Assembly (NCBI GenBank): GCA_934695425.1
Contig: CAKUVH010000003.1
Span: forward strand, 62,001 to 126,000
Length of the DNA stretch: 64,000 bases
Direction of reading: 5' to 3'
Origin: an uncultured Eubacteriales bacterium
Lineage (GTDB): Bacteria; Bacillota; Clostridia; Oscillospirales; Acutalibacteraceae
A program made the translations under genes and the position numbers. This document shows, piece after piece, positions 7,036-17,266 of this stretch; the first letter of the stretch is position 1; each line of letters begins with the position of its first letter. A model generated the notes under the pieces. That model was not told the origin of the DNA. It did not search any database and saw nothing but the letters and a program-made list of their open reading frames with translations.

Positions 7036-10000
7036 TTAATTTTTATTTGAATTTTCTTTTTGTGCTCGTAAAAGTATGAAAACTATGAGAAGTGAACCTA
7101 TTATCAAAATTATTATTACGCTCAAAAGTTCGTGATTTAAAATCCATTCATACAGCGCTGCCAATCCTGATTTTCCTTTTGATAAAATACCATCTTCTCC
7201 GCCGAGTACATCAATATCGTTTTTATTTTCGGTAAGGTCGCCTAATTGAGAACTTACGCCTTCGCCGAGAAGTGCTTGTAATTCTTCTTCATTATCTACC
7301 AAATCCGAAACGTGAATCTTTGTACCGGAAGGATCGGAATAATTAGGTATTTTTTTAGCTGCTATACCGAATAAACTAAATGAAGTAGCATCGAATCTTG
7401 CTGTTCCGTCTGTTATATTCATATCGATGTATTCTATATTTCCATTTGATTTTTCATGGACAACAACTTCATTTTTGTAACCCGATAAATCCGGGGCCGG
7501 CATTGTTACTGTAACTTTATTTCCATAGGGGATTTCATATACTTCATCGGTTAATAAATCGATTAGATAAATATCATAAAGGTAAAGAACTTCTCGTCTG
7601 TCAACTTTTCCATTCATGTAGTTTATCTTTTCTTGGTCACCCGTTAGCTTATCAACTATTACTTTTATATTCCAGTCAAGTCCTGTTACGGATATGTCTC
7701 CGGACTTATGATTAATAACTCCGGCTTCTTGCTGAGCTCTTTTTAAATCTGCAAGGTTCGTAACTTCGGCTTTTTCTTCATCAGAAAGACTCAGATAAGT
7801 TCTTGTGGCGGTAACCACTCTGCTTATATCCAATTCTGTCGAAACTTTGTCAGGGACGTTATTTACATCTTCCATGGTAACTTCTTCCGGGTTTTTATAT
7901 ACATTTTCTACCGAAATTTCCAAATCACTGTCAACGTCGCTTACACTATAAACTCCTGCACTTTCGGCAATCGGTTTAGAATTATTCAAGAGTACGATAG
8001 GTGAGGATTTATCATAAGCATCCATTAGCGTAATTTTAAAGTTCAAAGTTTCGCCGTCTTCTGCGTCAAGTGAACCTGTGAAAGGTTTGTTTTTGCCGTT
8101 CTTATAAATTACACCTTCTGTTTCTTTGAATGTTGCTTTATAGGTGTTCTTTTTTACTCCTGTAATTTCAATTATTTTATTTTCGGTTATATTTGAAATT
8201 ACATATTTTCCGTCAACAGGGGAGATGGTGTTTATGCTGCCTTTCAAAGTTACTATCGGAGTTGAATGGTCATAAGCTTTATCTAAGGCGATCGTGAATT
8301 CGAAACTATCTCCATGATTTACAGTTAAATTTGAATCCAGTACATTTCCATTGCCATCTAAACATCTTGCTCCTGAAGTCGTTCTAATTTCAACATTATA
8401 TATCGATTTTTTCGTATTTTCTACTGTTATGGTGCAGTTATCGGATGCCTTTTCTATAGTATACACTCCGTTGGAGGGCAATAGTTGTTTTCTGAGACCT
8501 GATTTTTCTTGTTTGCTGTAAACTTTAATTTCTGAAATGTCATAACCTTCTTCAGCAAATATTTTAAAGCTAAAGTCTTCGCCGTGATAAACTGTTCGCT
8601 CTATAAATTCGCCGTTGGATACATATTTTTCTTGCCCGTATTTATCGTAATATAAAATTCCTTCTGAATTATAGAGTTTCATTTTGTAAGTGTTGTGTTC
8701 CAGTCCCTCTACATAAATACGAACATTTTCTTGTATATTTTCGAGGATATATCTGTCTGTGTCATTTCCCTCAGCGTTTTTTTCTTTTGGAATTTCTGCA
8801 GACCCTTTACCTTCCGTCGAATACTCTACCATTATTTTGTAATTCTCAGAATTTGAATACGCTTCCGAAATATTAACTTTGAAAATCAAATCCGAGCCGT
8901 AAGACACGATGTTTTCTCCGATAAGATCTTTTCCGTCAACAGATTTAAACGTCAGTCCTTCATGGTCTGTAAAATATGCCTTGTAAGTTATTTTTGAAGC
9001 ATTATCTATTTTTATTGTTGTTTCAGAAGTTATATTTTTTACTGCGTATTTTCCATTTTCATAATCAAGTTTGATATTGTTCGCAGTTACTATCGTTGAC
9101 AGAGGATCAAATCCTTCTCTTTCTTCAATTGTAAAGTAGAAGTTCGAACCGTAGTCAACAGTAAGCTCTATATTTTCATTTGAGATACCCTCCGGGGTGT
9201 CGACATAAGAGACTTTCTTTTCGCCGTTTTCGGAAATCATTTTCATGTATTTTCCACCTGTGTCTTTGTAGTACACACCGCTATCGTAGGTTAATGTGAC
9301 CGGGATATGACTTCTATTTCTCGTGGAGAATATTGAGAAATTCTCTTTAATACTTTCTATTTCATATAAGTTTTCATTAGTGGACGATATATCAGTCTTT
9401 CGCGTGATTTTCGTTCCGCCGGGGAGTGTCACACTATTGCTGGAAGAGCCTGCAATTAGTCTAAATGTATCATTACCTGTGTTGATGATTAAATCTTCAT
9501 CGGATTGATATCCCACTTGAGGTCTGGTCTTGAAAGTAAAGTTGGAATTCATATCGAGTTCTTTTTTCAAGAATTGTTCACCGGTTTGGGAATCATAGAA
9601 ATCTGTGTACCCATCATTAAATCTTACGGTGAATCTATATTTTTCAATCTGGGGCACGGTTATCAAATTTTGTCCTTCTTTGAAGCTTTTTATAGTATAA
9701 ATGTAATATTTACCTTCACTATCGCTTCTTTCTTGGTAACTAAGAATCGAATACCCTTCAGGGGTGACTTTCAAAGAGCCGGGGATGAAATTATATCCTT
9801 CATCGGGTCTAACGATAAATCTACAGGACCAAGCTTCTTTATTCTTTTCATGGTACCATATGCCTTTTGGATCTTTTGCTTCTGGGGCCTTAGATATACG
9901 TTCGGATATTCTCTTGCCTTGGGTGTAACCGTCCTCGCACTCATAGAATTTTATTCCGGTGCTGTCTAGCGGAAAAGTTACCGAGAGATCGTCCACTGAG

Positions 10001-13000
10001 GTTATGTTGTCTACATCGAATATAGGCTTAATTTCAATTTTGTCGAAAGCATTAATGCATCTTAGGTCAAACTCGTAGTCATAATTTTTAGAATACGCTG
10101 GACATGTATTATTATAATCCACGTCCTTGCCGTTGCCCAATGAAAATCCGTCATAATTAAAGTTTTTCACGAACTTTCTTACATCTCTGGACAGGCCATC
10201 GTCATAATTTGAGTTAGGAATAACATCATCTTCGTAACGATCTTCATGATTACTATCGTATACCAAAAGGGTATTTGTTCTTATATTAACTTTTGTATTA
10301 CCACTTGAAATTTCGTCTTCTGCGGTTTCGTTTTTTCCAAGTAACCATAATTTTTTTTCTTTTGCATCATAACGATATGGTGGGTTATATGTGTTGTTAT
10401 TATTTTCTAGATCATTTTGGGACAGAACATTAAGAAACTTATAAGGATACTTGGTTGAGGTCTCTTTTTCAGAATAACATGCGAACTGACCCGTGGAAGT
10501 AACATCTCTGTTCTTGGCGACATAGTTTAGGTTGTCTGCCCTTAAAAGCATTGAATAAAAGGTTACGTTTTTACCATCGTCATACTGACGTTTTCGTGAG
10601 TTAAAAATAGACCAGTTGCTTCCCCAATTTAGTGCCTTTCCTATTGATAGAGTTTTCGTAACGTAATGAACTTGGATCATTCCTCTTAAGGAATCGGTAG
10701 GAAGGGTGCCTTTGTCAGCTTTTGTATTTATATACGGATCGTTGTACTTTGTGTTACTGTTGGGGAAAAACTGTTGTCTTAATCCGAATATATCTTCTTG
10801 TTTACTTTTTCTATGCGGAACGACATTAAATTGATATCCTAAAAAATTATCTGCAGTACATTTTTTGCCGTATTTCAGTTTTATATTGAGCTGCGACGGT
10901 GCTTCGTATCTGTTTAAATAGTCACATCCGGAAATATTTTTATCATTATCGCAGTTGATGTAGGTATCTTTGTTGTTTTTCCACTTATTACTCCAAAGTC
11001 CGTCGTTGTCTACAACGTGGTATCTCATACTGTATTTTTTACCTACTTTTGTTTTTATTCCTATTCTCTTATCCATATCCGTGGCGTACTCATCGAAATT
11101 CACCTCATAATCTTCATCTTCATCGTTGCCCTGGATAAGCTCATAATAAGAAGTTATGTTTCTGGCACTTACCAATTGTTTCTTATTATCTTTGCCATCA
11201 AATTCCTCATCTTCCAATTTATCTTCTTCTGCATTTTCAAGTCTCCGATTATGAAGCCATAAAAACATATCGGAAGTTACGATGTTTCCATATGGATTAT
11301 ATTCTGGATCATCGTACAGTTCAAGATAGCAAAAATCTTTGCCATTATATTTATATGAACTTTTGTCAAGTTTTTTTTCATATAGGGTTTCGTTTGCAAC
11401 AATATCCCAGGACTCATACTCATCTTTAATAGGTTCAGTTACACCATAATAAAATCTGAATGGGGTGCCGTGTTTTGCTTTGAAAGTGAAATTCCGGTTT
11501 GTTGACATACCAGAATAATTTTTTCCATTTGCAGAAACTGAAATGTTGTTACACGCCGTGCGTACGGTTATAGTGTATTCCTTGTTAAATATTGCGTTTT
11601 CTGTGAGGTTGCCGTCTATTTTGACATTGTTTATTATACAGAATCCGTTGCTGTCGTTTTCTAGTATATCTTCTATTGAGGAGCCCACGTTTATTCTGTG
11701 GATTTCAAATTCATCTATTAGCGATGATTTGAATTTCAAAAAGACATCGCTTCCATACGGTACGCTGAATTTGCTGTTAGTTCCTCTTTGTATATAATTC
11801 GCAGCGCCGTCTTTAATATAGTATGAACCGGCAGGATCTGTGAGGTCTACTTGGGTGTTCTGCTGGGCAGAGGAGGCGTACACTATTTGCGCGTCACCGT
11901 AGTTATTGTTAAATGTGAAGTTTACTGGTCTTCGCGATATGCCGCTTATGGTTAACACCATGTTGTCTTTCCGATTTGATATGGTCCAAGTTTTCTCTTT
12001 ACCATCTGGAGTGGTAGATCCTTTGTATATTTCCCATCCTTTATTATATAACGCCATTTTTTCTAAAGTATATTCGCCGCCGCCGATAGTCGTGAATATT
12101 ATGTTGAAGGTCGAATTGTAGTCTACATAGTATACATAGTAAAGTTCGTCTTTTTCATCACGCTCTATGTTTTTTTCACCAATTTTAATCTGCATGTCTA
12201 CAAGTTCTAACGCAGTTTTAGCAATTTTCACTGTGAATTGGTCCTTTTCGGGAGCAGAAGTCGCAAATACAGTGATATTTTTTTCAACGCCTGTCAAAGT
12301 GTATACGCCATTTTTGCTTTCCAGCGGAGTGCCGGGTTCATCTGTTGACCCGGTTGTTTTGTAAGAAAGTTCTACTCCTTCAAAATATTTCGAGTATCCG
12401 TTTATTTTTCCGAGTTTAAATTGAAATTGTTCCCCTAAGTTTACGGTGGCGCCTATATTGTCGCCTTCGCCTTCGCCTTCGCCTATTTCTTTGTTGTTTG
12501 AATTATTTATAAAATCAATTCCTTCATTTTCTTCAAAAGTAATTTTATAAGTGGAATTTTCTGCTTCTCTTTTGATATTGATATTGTGGTTGCTGGTTAT
12601 ATTAGGGACATAATACTCAACTTTTTCATCTTTTTCGTTTTTATTCATTCCTTTATTGCCGTCATAAACGAGTGTATCGCCATCCTGAGTATAGAAGCTG
12701 CATGTAGTTCCGTGCTCAATGTTTACTGATTCGCCTTGCTGCAAGGATTTGTCTTCTCCGGAATTACTGTCTTTGTAGTATAAAGTTTTTCCTGTGGTAT
12801 TTTTTATATCATATTTATTTGAAGTTACTTCGACTTCATCAGCAATATCAAAATCTATTTCAGCATTTTCTTTTGCTTCCCAGGCAAATCTGCGAGAAGA
12901 GTTGTCTACTTTCAAAAAGTGAGTATTAGACTCTTTTGGGAAAATATCAAAATTTTTATCAGCCAATTTAGAATATTTATCTTTTAATCGCATTTCAAAA

Positions 13001-13713
13001 TTCGAAACAGTACCGTATGGTACATTGTTTAAAGTATATACATAATTGCCTTCTTTATGTTCGGGAGTGATTTTTGTCGATTTTCCTTGAGATGTTTTGT
13101 CGTTATCCATATCACAATAAACATCAAAAACTTCTTCGCTTACAGGTACATTCAAAGTCAGCGAATAATTATTGAGAATAATATCCCCGAAAGATAAAGT
13201 TTGATCTTGATTTATTGTTATTTCTTTAGAGGAATAAAATGTTTTTTCGTTTATTTTCTCGTCATCGTATGGGTCTCGGGTTATTATTTCGCCATCATCA
13301 TTTTTTTCACAAACAACAAGACTTGATGTATTATTTTCGCCTTGTGCATCCGAATTTATTTTTACGTTATTTACAAGAAAATCGCTGTACCCTTCTTTGA
13401 ATTTAACTAAAAATTTTATCTTATTTTGATTCGTAACTTTGGCGGACAGTTCTCCGTCTACACTTTTCCAATCGTCCCATCTCCATTCGGGCTTTTTAGA
13501 AGAAGAAGTCGTTCCGAGGGTACCGATGGAATATTCTAATTCTTCTATCGCGTCGGTATAAGTAGGAAATGTTACAGTATATTGATTGGTTTCTGAGCTG
13601 GGTTTTGCGGCATTAATTGAAAGTATGCACGCCGACATAGTGCTAAGTATTACCATAATTGAAAATATCAGAAACATAGGCGCCTTGATAACTTTTTTTA
13701 TTAAGTCTTTCAT
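7036..13713 (-). CDS. Giant repeat-rich, membrane-anchored surface protein (2,225 aa)
   Basis: Residues 1-35 form an export signal (MKDLIKKVIK then a hydrophobic core). The ectodomain is almost entirely beta-repeat. Between about residues 1,360 and 1,960 a ~97-residue unit recurs at least six times, each with a pattern like TYKATFKETEGV, a YGxxFxFxI strand and a GxYxIxNI turn. More divergent units fill the N-terminal half. Near residue 2,080-2,130 is a typical surface-protein module ending ATSFSLFGIAAK. The C-terminus is a single transmembrane helix (LLSVIIILIIGSLLIVFILL) with a basic tail and no LPxTG, so it is membrane-held rather than sortase-linked. An adhesin or stalk role is inference. 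A GEGEGEGD tract is encoded by a hexanucleotide repeat. It is a single-gene unit with its own terminator. Confidence 0.85.
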   Translation of the reverse strand: MKDLIKKVIKAPMFLIFSIMVILSTMSACILSINAAKPSSETNQYTVTFPTYTDAIEELEYSIGTLGTTSSSKKPEWRWDDWKSVDGELSAKVTNQNKIKFLVKFKEGYSDFLVNNVKINSDAQGENNTSSLVVCEKNDDGEIITRDPYDDEKINEKTFYSSKEITINQDQTLSFGDIILNNYSLTLNVPVSEEVFDVYCDMDNDKTSQGKSTKITPEHKEGNYVYTLNNVPYGTVSNFEMRLKDKYSKLADKNFDIFPKESNTHFLKVDNSSRRFAWEAKENAEIDFDIADEVEVTSNKYDIKNTTGKTLYYKDSNSGEDKSLQQGESVNIEHGTTCSFYTQDGDTLVYDGNKGMNKNEKDEKVEYYVPNITSNHNINIKREAENSTYKITFEENEGIDFINNSNNKEIGEGEGEGDNIGATVNLGEQFQFKLGKINGYSKYFEGVELSYKTTGSTDEPGTPLESKNGVYTLTGVEKNITVFATSAPEKDQFTVKIAKTALELVDMQIKIGEKNIERDEKDELYYVYYVDYNSTFNIIFTTIGGGEYTLEKMALYNKGWEIYKGSTTPDGKEKTWTISNRKDNMVLTISGISRRPVNFTFNNNYGDAQIVYASSAQQNTQVDLTDPAGSYYIKDGAANYIQRGTNSKFSVPYGSDVFLKFKSSLIDEFEIHRINVGSSIEDILENDSNGFCIINNVKIDGNLTENAIFNKEYTITVRTACNNISVSANGKNYSGMSTNRNFTFKAKHGTPFRFYYGVTEPIKDEYESWDIVANETLYEKKLDKSSYKYNGKDFCYLELYDDPEYNPYGNIVTSDMFLWLHNRRLENAEEDKLEDEEFDGKDNKKQLVSARNITSYYELIQGNDEDEDYEVNFDEYATDMDKRIGIKTKVGKKYSMRYHVVDNDGLWSNKWKNNKDTYINCDNDKNISGCDYLNRYEAPSQLNIKLKYGKKCTADNFLGYQFNVVPHRKSKQEDIFGLRQQFFPNSNTKYNDPYINTKADKGTLPTDSLRGMIQVHYVTKTLSIGKALNWGSNWSIFNSRKRQYDDGKNVTFYSMLLRADNLNYVAKNRDVTSTGQFACYSEKETSTKYPYKFLNVLSQNDLENNNNTYNPPYRYDAKEKKLWLLGKNETAEDEISSGNTKVNIRTNTLLVYDSNHEDRYEDDVIPNSNYDDGLSRDVRKFVKNFNYDGFSLGNGKDVDYNNTCPAYSKNYDYEFDLRCINAFDKIEIKPIFDVDNITSVDDLSVTFPLDSTGIKFYECEDGYTQGKRISERISKAPEAKDPKGIWYHEKNKEAWSCRFIVRPDEGYNFIPGSLKVTPEGYSILSYQERSDSEGKYYIYTIKSFKEGQNLITVPQIEKYRFTVRFNDGYTDFYDSQTGEQFLKKELDMNSNFTFKTRPQVGYQSDEDLIINTGNDTFRLIAGSSSNSVTLPGGTKITRKTDISSTNENLYEIESIKENFSIFSTRNRSHIPVTLTYDSGVYYKDTGGKYMKMISENGEKKVSYVDTPEGISNENIELTVDYGSNFYFTIEEREGFDPLSTIVTANNIKLDYENGKYAVKNITSETTIKIDNASKITYKAYFTDHEGLTFKSVDGKDLIGENIVSYGSDLIFKVNISEAYSNSENYKIMVEYSTEGKGSAEIPKEKNAEGNDTDRYILENIQENVRIYVEGLEHNTYKMKLYNSEGILYYDKYGQEKYVSNGEFIERTVYHGEDFSFKIFAEEGYDISEIKVYSKQEKSGLRKQLLPSNGVYTIEKASDNCTITVENTKKSIYNVEIRTTSGARCLDGNGNVLDSNLTVNHGDSFEFTIALDKAYDHSTPIVTLKGSINTISPVDGKYVISNITENKIIEITGVKKNTYKATFKETEGVIYKNGKNKPFTGSLDAEDGETLNFKITLMDAYDKSSPIVLLNNSKPIAESAGVYSVSDVDSDLEISVENVYKNPEEVTMEDVNNVPDKVSTELDISRVVTATRTYLSLSDEEKAEVTNLADLKRAQQEAGVINHKSGDISVTGLDWNIKVIVDKLTGDQEKINYMNGKVDRREVLYLYDIYLIDLLTDEVYEIPYGNKVTVTMPAPDLSGYKNEVVVHEKSNGNIEYIDMNITDGTARFDATSFSLFGIAAKKIPNYSDPSGTKIHVSDLVDNEEELQALLGEGVSSQLGDLTENKNDIDVLGGEDGILSKGKSGLAALYEWILNHELLSVIIILIIGSLLIVFILLRAQKENSNKN
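12461..12484. repeat. Four tandem hexanucleotides inside the surface-protein gene
   Basis: TCGCCT repeated four times exactly (GGCGAA-type on the coding strand), encoding alternating Gly-Glu. Copy-number change would lengthen or shorten the protein without a frameshift. Confidence 0.9.
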
Positions 13714-13884
13714 ATATTAGTCCTCCCTGTCGTGGATATAATAAATCGATTTATTATTATTATACTAATTTTTTACATTTTTTCAATATATTATATCATT
13801 TTTATCAAATTTATTTCTAATTTTTAATAAATGTAATATTTTTTTAATATTATTTAAAATGAAATACTGAAAAGGAGAGCTTTT

Positions 13885-14772
13885 ATGATAGAAATTCCCA
13901 CAGACGAAACTCGTCGAAAAGAAATATCTTTTGTAACAAGTAATTTTGATTTTGTAAAATGTAAAAAAATAGGGAAAAGTGTCTTAAACAGAAATTTAAT
14001 TTCTTTATCTGTAGGATGCGAGAAAAATCAAGTGCTATGGCTGGGAGCATTCCACGGCATGGAATGGATAACCGGCGTTATTATCTTAAAATTTTTTAAA
14101 AATCTGTGCTATCACATAAAAAATAATGAAAAAATTTTTGGAGTTGATATCAAGAAAAGCCTGCAAGAAAGAGGCTTAATGGTTGTTCCTTTTGTTAATC
14201 CCGATGGAATAGAAATATCTCTTTCAGGAAGTGAAGCCGCAGAAAATTACAAATCTCTGGCAGAAAAATTCGAAAAAAATTCGGATAAATTTTGGCAAGC
14301 GAACGCCCGAGGAGTCGATTTAAATCATAATTACAATGCAGGTTGGGATTTATTGAAAAAAATGGAAATTTCAAACGGGATCACATCACCGGCAAGCACA
14401 CGCTTCGGAGGAGAGTTCCCCGAAAGTGAACCCGAAACTCAAGCGGTTGTGAATTTATGCAGAAAATTTAATTTTGAATATGCTGTTGCTTTTCACAGCC
14501 AAGGAGAAGAAATATACTGGAATTTTGGCGAAAAAATTCCAAAAAATTCAAGACATATAGCTAATAAATTAGCCCTATCATCGGAATATAACTTATCAGA
14601 GCCCGAAGGATTGGCGGTAGGAGGAGGGTTTAAGGATTGGTTCATAACAGAATTCAATAAACCGGCCTTCACAGTAGAAGTCGGGAAAGGAAAAAATCCG
14701 CTTCCTATTTCTGAATTTGATTCAATTTACCAAAAAATAGAAAAAATGTTATATATTTCAGCCCTTACCTAG
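13885..14772 (+). CDS. M14 family zinc carboxypeptidase
   Basis: 295 residues carrying the full M14 metal and catalytic set: HGME (His57, Glu60), DLNHNY with the substrate-binding Asn/Arg context (RGVDLNHNYNAGW), the third zinc ligand in FHSQGEEIYW, and the general-base Glu in FTVEVGKGKNP. The build matches bacterial gamma-D-glutamyl-diaminopimelate peptidases, which trim peptidoglycan stem peptides. There is no signal peptide or LysM domain, so it may act in the cytoplasm on recycled muropeptides. GGAGAG precedes the ATG. It runs into the phosphohexomutase gene 80 nt later. Confidence 0.88.
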   Translation: MIEIPTDETRRKEISFVTSNFDFVKCKKIGKSVLNRNLISLSVGCEKNQVLWLGAFHGMEWITGVIILKFFKNLCYHIKNNEKIFGVDIKKSLQERGLMVVPFVNPDGIEISLSGSEAAENYKSLAEKFEKNSDKFWQANARGVDLNHNYNAGWDLLKKMEISNGITSPASTRFGGEFPESEPETQAVVNLCRKFNFEYAVAFHSQGEEIYWNFGEKIPKNSRHIANKLALSSEYNLSEPEGLAVGGGFKDWFITEFNKPAFTVEVGKGKNPLPISEFDSIYQKIEKMLYISALT

Positions 14773-14852
14773 AAAACTGAATTTATTGATTATAATGTAA
14801 AGATGTGGTAGAATCTTCTGTACATGTATTTTTTAACGGGAGAATTAAAATT

Positions 14853-16562
14853 ATGGCAGTAGAAAAAAAATATGAATTATGGATTCAAAATGTCAAAGAT
14901 GTGGAACTGAAAAACGAATTGGTTGAAATACAAAAAAATGAATCCGAAAAATACGAACGATTTTACAAAGATTTAGAATTCGGAACCGCGGGAATGCGCG
15001 GACTAATGGGTGCCGGAAGCAATCGTATGAACATTTATACAGTTAGAAGAGCGGCTCAAGGTCTCTCAAATTATCTTTTGAAATTTTCAAAAAAACACGG
15101 TGTAGTTATTTCGTTTGACTCCAGAAATAATTCAAAAACATTTGCAGAAGACGCGGCAAGGGTTTTGGCGGCAAACGGTGTAAAAGTTTATATAACAAAA
15201 AGCCTAAAACCTACCCCTGTTTTATCATTTTTAGTGCGCAAGCTCGGTACTGACGCGGGGATTATGATTACAGCAAGTCATAATCCTTCTGAGTATAACG
15301 GGTTGAAATGTTACGGCAGCGATGGAGCTCAAATGGAAGAAATTACCGCAAAAGATGTTTATGATTCAATTGAAAGCGTTGATATTTTCAGCGGTATTAA
15401 TATCATTTCATTCGAAGATGGTTTGAGTAGTAATACAATTGAATATGTAGATGATGTTTTTTATGAAAATTACATTAATATGGTCATAGGTCAGAGAATA
15501 AACACCCGGAAAATATCTAATCTGAAAGTAGTCTATACTCCCCTTAACGGTACAGGATTTGAATTTGTTCCGGAAGTCTTAAATAGGTGCGGTATGGGTG
15601 ATTTGGCGTCGGTTGAAAAACAGTTTTACCCTGACGGAAATTTTTCTACTTGTCCGTCGCCGAATCCCGAGAATAAATCTGCTTTTTCGTTGGGAGTGGA
15701 TTTAGCTACGAAAATATCGGCCGATTTGATTATTGCTACGGACCCTGACGCAGACAGATTGGGAGTTTGTGTAAAAAATGGGTCGGAATACACAATGCTT
15801 ACAGGCAACGAGATAGGAATTATTTTATTTTATTATATAATTTCGAACTTGAAAAAAACAAAAAATTCCATACTAATAAAATCAATTGTAACCACTCGCA
15901 TGGTCGATGCAATCGCTAAAGATTACGGAGTGGAAGTCAAAGAAGTTTTGACAGGTTTTAAAAATATAGCTTCTGAAATATTAAAGCTTGAAAAATCAAA
16001 TCAACAAGAAAGATTTATTTTTGGGTTTGAAGAAAGTAACGGATATTTGCGCGGAACCGAAGTTAGAGATAAAGATGCCGTTTTGGCTTCTATGCTTCTG
16101 TGTGAAGCTGCGTCTTACTATAAAAATTCCGAAAATAAAACTTTGATTGATGTCCTTAGTGATTTAAAAAATAAATACGGTTTCTTTTGTGAAAAAACAC
16201 TCAGTTACGAATTTAAAGGCTCAAAAGGGATTGAAAAAATAAATAACATTATGGAAACCCTTAGAAATAATTTTTCAAATTCCTTTGAAAATTTGGAAGC
16301 GACTTCAATGGAAGACTATTCAAATTCGAAACTTATCGATGGGCGTTCAAACAAAGTAATCACCAAAAATCTACCTAAATCCAATGTTATCAAGATTCAA
16401 ATCGGAACTGATAACTATATAATAGTCAGACCGTCCGGCACAGAACCAAAAATAAAATTTTATATTATGGTTTCCGATACCAAAAAAATTGAAGCAGTCG
16501 AAACTTTGAATAAAATTGAACAAGCTGTTCAAAAATTTACAGAGCAAAAAACTAATCAATAA
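14853..16562 (+). CDS. Phosphoglucomutase/phosphomannomutase
   Basis: 569 residues counted from the ATG at 14853, chosen because CGGGAG lies 8 nt upstream; an in-frame ATG at 14805 has no ribosome site. The alpha-D-phosphohexomutase signatures are in order: FGTAGMRGLMG (N-terminal substrate loop), TASHNPSEYNG with the phosphorylated Ser, the metal loop DPDADRLG, the sugar loop GFEESNGYL and the phosphate loop RPSGTEPKIK. It interconverts hexose-1- and -6-phosphates, feeding UDP-sugar and cell-wall precursor synthesis. Its length and the GFEESNGYL loop favour the PgcA-type glucose enzymes over GlmM. Confidence 0.92.
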   Translation: MAVEKKYELWIQNVKDVELKNELVEIQKNESEKYERFYKDLEFGTAGMRGLMGAGSNRMNIYTVRRAAQGLSNYLLKFSKKHGVVISFDSRNNSKTFAEDAARVLAANGVKVYITKSLKPTPVLSFLVRKLGTDAGIMITASHNPSEYNGLKCYGSDGAQMEEITAKDVYDSIESVDIFSGINIISFEDGLSSNTIEYVDDVFYENYINMVIGQRINTRKISNLKVVYTPLNGTGFEFVPEVLNRCGMGDLASVEKQFYPDGNFSTCPSPNPENKSAFSLGVDLATKISADLIIATDPDADRLGVCVKNGSEYTMLTGNEIGIILFYYIISNLKKTKNSILIKSIVTTRMVDAIAKDYGVEVKEVLTGFKNIASEILKLEKSNQQERFIFGFEESNGYLRGTEVRDKDAVLASMLLCEAASYYKNSENKTLIDVLSDLKNKYGFFCEKTLSYEFKGSKGIEKINNIMETLRNNFSNSFENLEATSMEDYSNSKLIDGRSNKVITKNLPKSNVIKIQIGTDNYIIVRPSGTEPKIKFYIMVSDTKKIEAVETLNKIEQAVQKFTEQKTNQ

Positions 16563-16613
16563 CTTGCAAGAATTATCTTTGAAACCGAGAGTTTAGGGTC
16601 TACTTTAAAGTAA

Positions 16614-17047
16614 TGGGAAGGATTTTTATGGTTTATAGGTTCCAAAGATGCTTCTAAACACATTGTCAATTGTGAAGAAAAAGAATTACCTGTTTTTAAA
16701 GAAACAAGCAAATGGTTAGATATTTATTTTAGTGGTAAGAATCCGGATTTTAAACCGAAATATAAAATCGAAAATCTAACTCCTTTTAGAGAAGAAGTAT
16801 ACATATAATGAACTCTATTCCATTTGGCAAAACTTTAACTTATAGTGATATATCAAAGATTATTGCTAAAAACAGAGGGATTAAAAGAATGTCTAGCCAG
16901 GCGGTCGGAGGAGCTGTAGGGTGGAATCCTATTTGTATTATAATTCCTTGTCATAGAGTTGTTGGGTCGAACGGAAATTTAATAGGTTAGGGTGGAGGAA
17001 TAAAAAATAAAGCAGCGCTCTTGACGCATGAGCAAAAGTATATATGA
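16614..17047 (+). pseudogene. ogt: Decayed methylated-DNA-protein cysteine methyltransferase (ogt)
   Basis: Two frames together rebuild most of an Ogt protein. The first (16614-16808) gives LWFIGSKDASK ... WLDIYFSGKNPDFKP ... FREEVYI and then stops. The second (from 16808) continues NSIPFGKTLTYSDISKII ... AVGGAVGWNPICIIIPCHRVVGSNG with the active-site PCHR intact, then hits TAG where the family has Tyr (GYGGG), followed by GGGIKNKAALLTHEQ before the final stop. There is therefore at least one frameshift near 16806 and one nonsense change near 16987, plus a missing 5' end. The intact protein would repair O6-alkylguanine. No ribosome site is seen. Confidence 0.85.
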
Positions 17048-17111
17048 TCAAATAACATTTGTTACGGGTATCCGAATACAGTTATGAAAGAGAAAAAATA
17101 AATTATGATAA

Positions 17112-17145
17112 AAAAAGATCGTTCAATTTTTGAATGATCTTTTGC
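17112..17145 (+). terminator. Terminator after the ogt remnant
   Basis: AAAAGATCGTTCAA and TTGAATGATCTTTT form a long stem with one mismatch, ending in TTTT. Confidence 0.7.
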
Positions 17146-17266
17146 GTTTGCAGATGAAGACAATTATTTCGAGGCCCCAAGCTTTATAAATAAACAAAAA
17201 TATGATATAATTCTAAATAAACCGGTAATTGGAGAGTTATGAAAAACAATATAAAGGATGTAAATC

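Noticed and set aside
9323..12364. Several open frames on the plus strand inside the giant surface gene
   Set aside because: All are antisense shadows of one long, signal-to-anchor reading frame.
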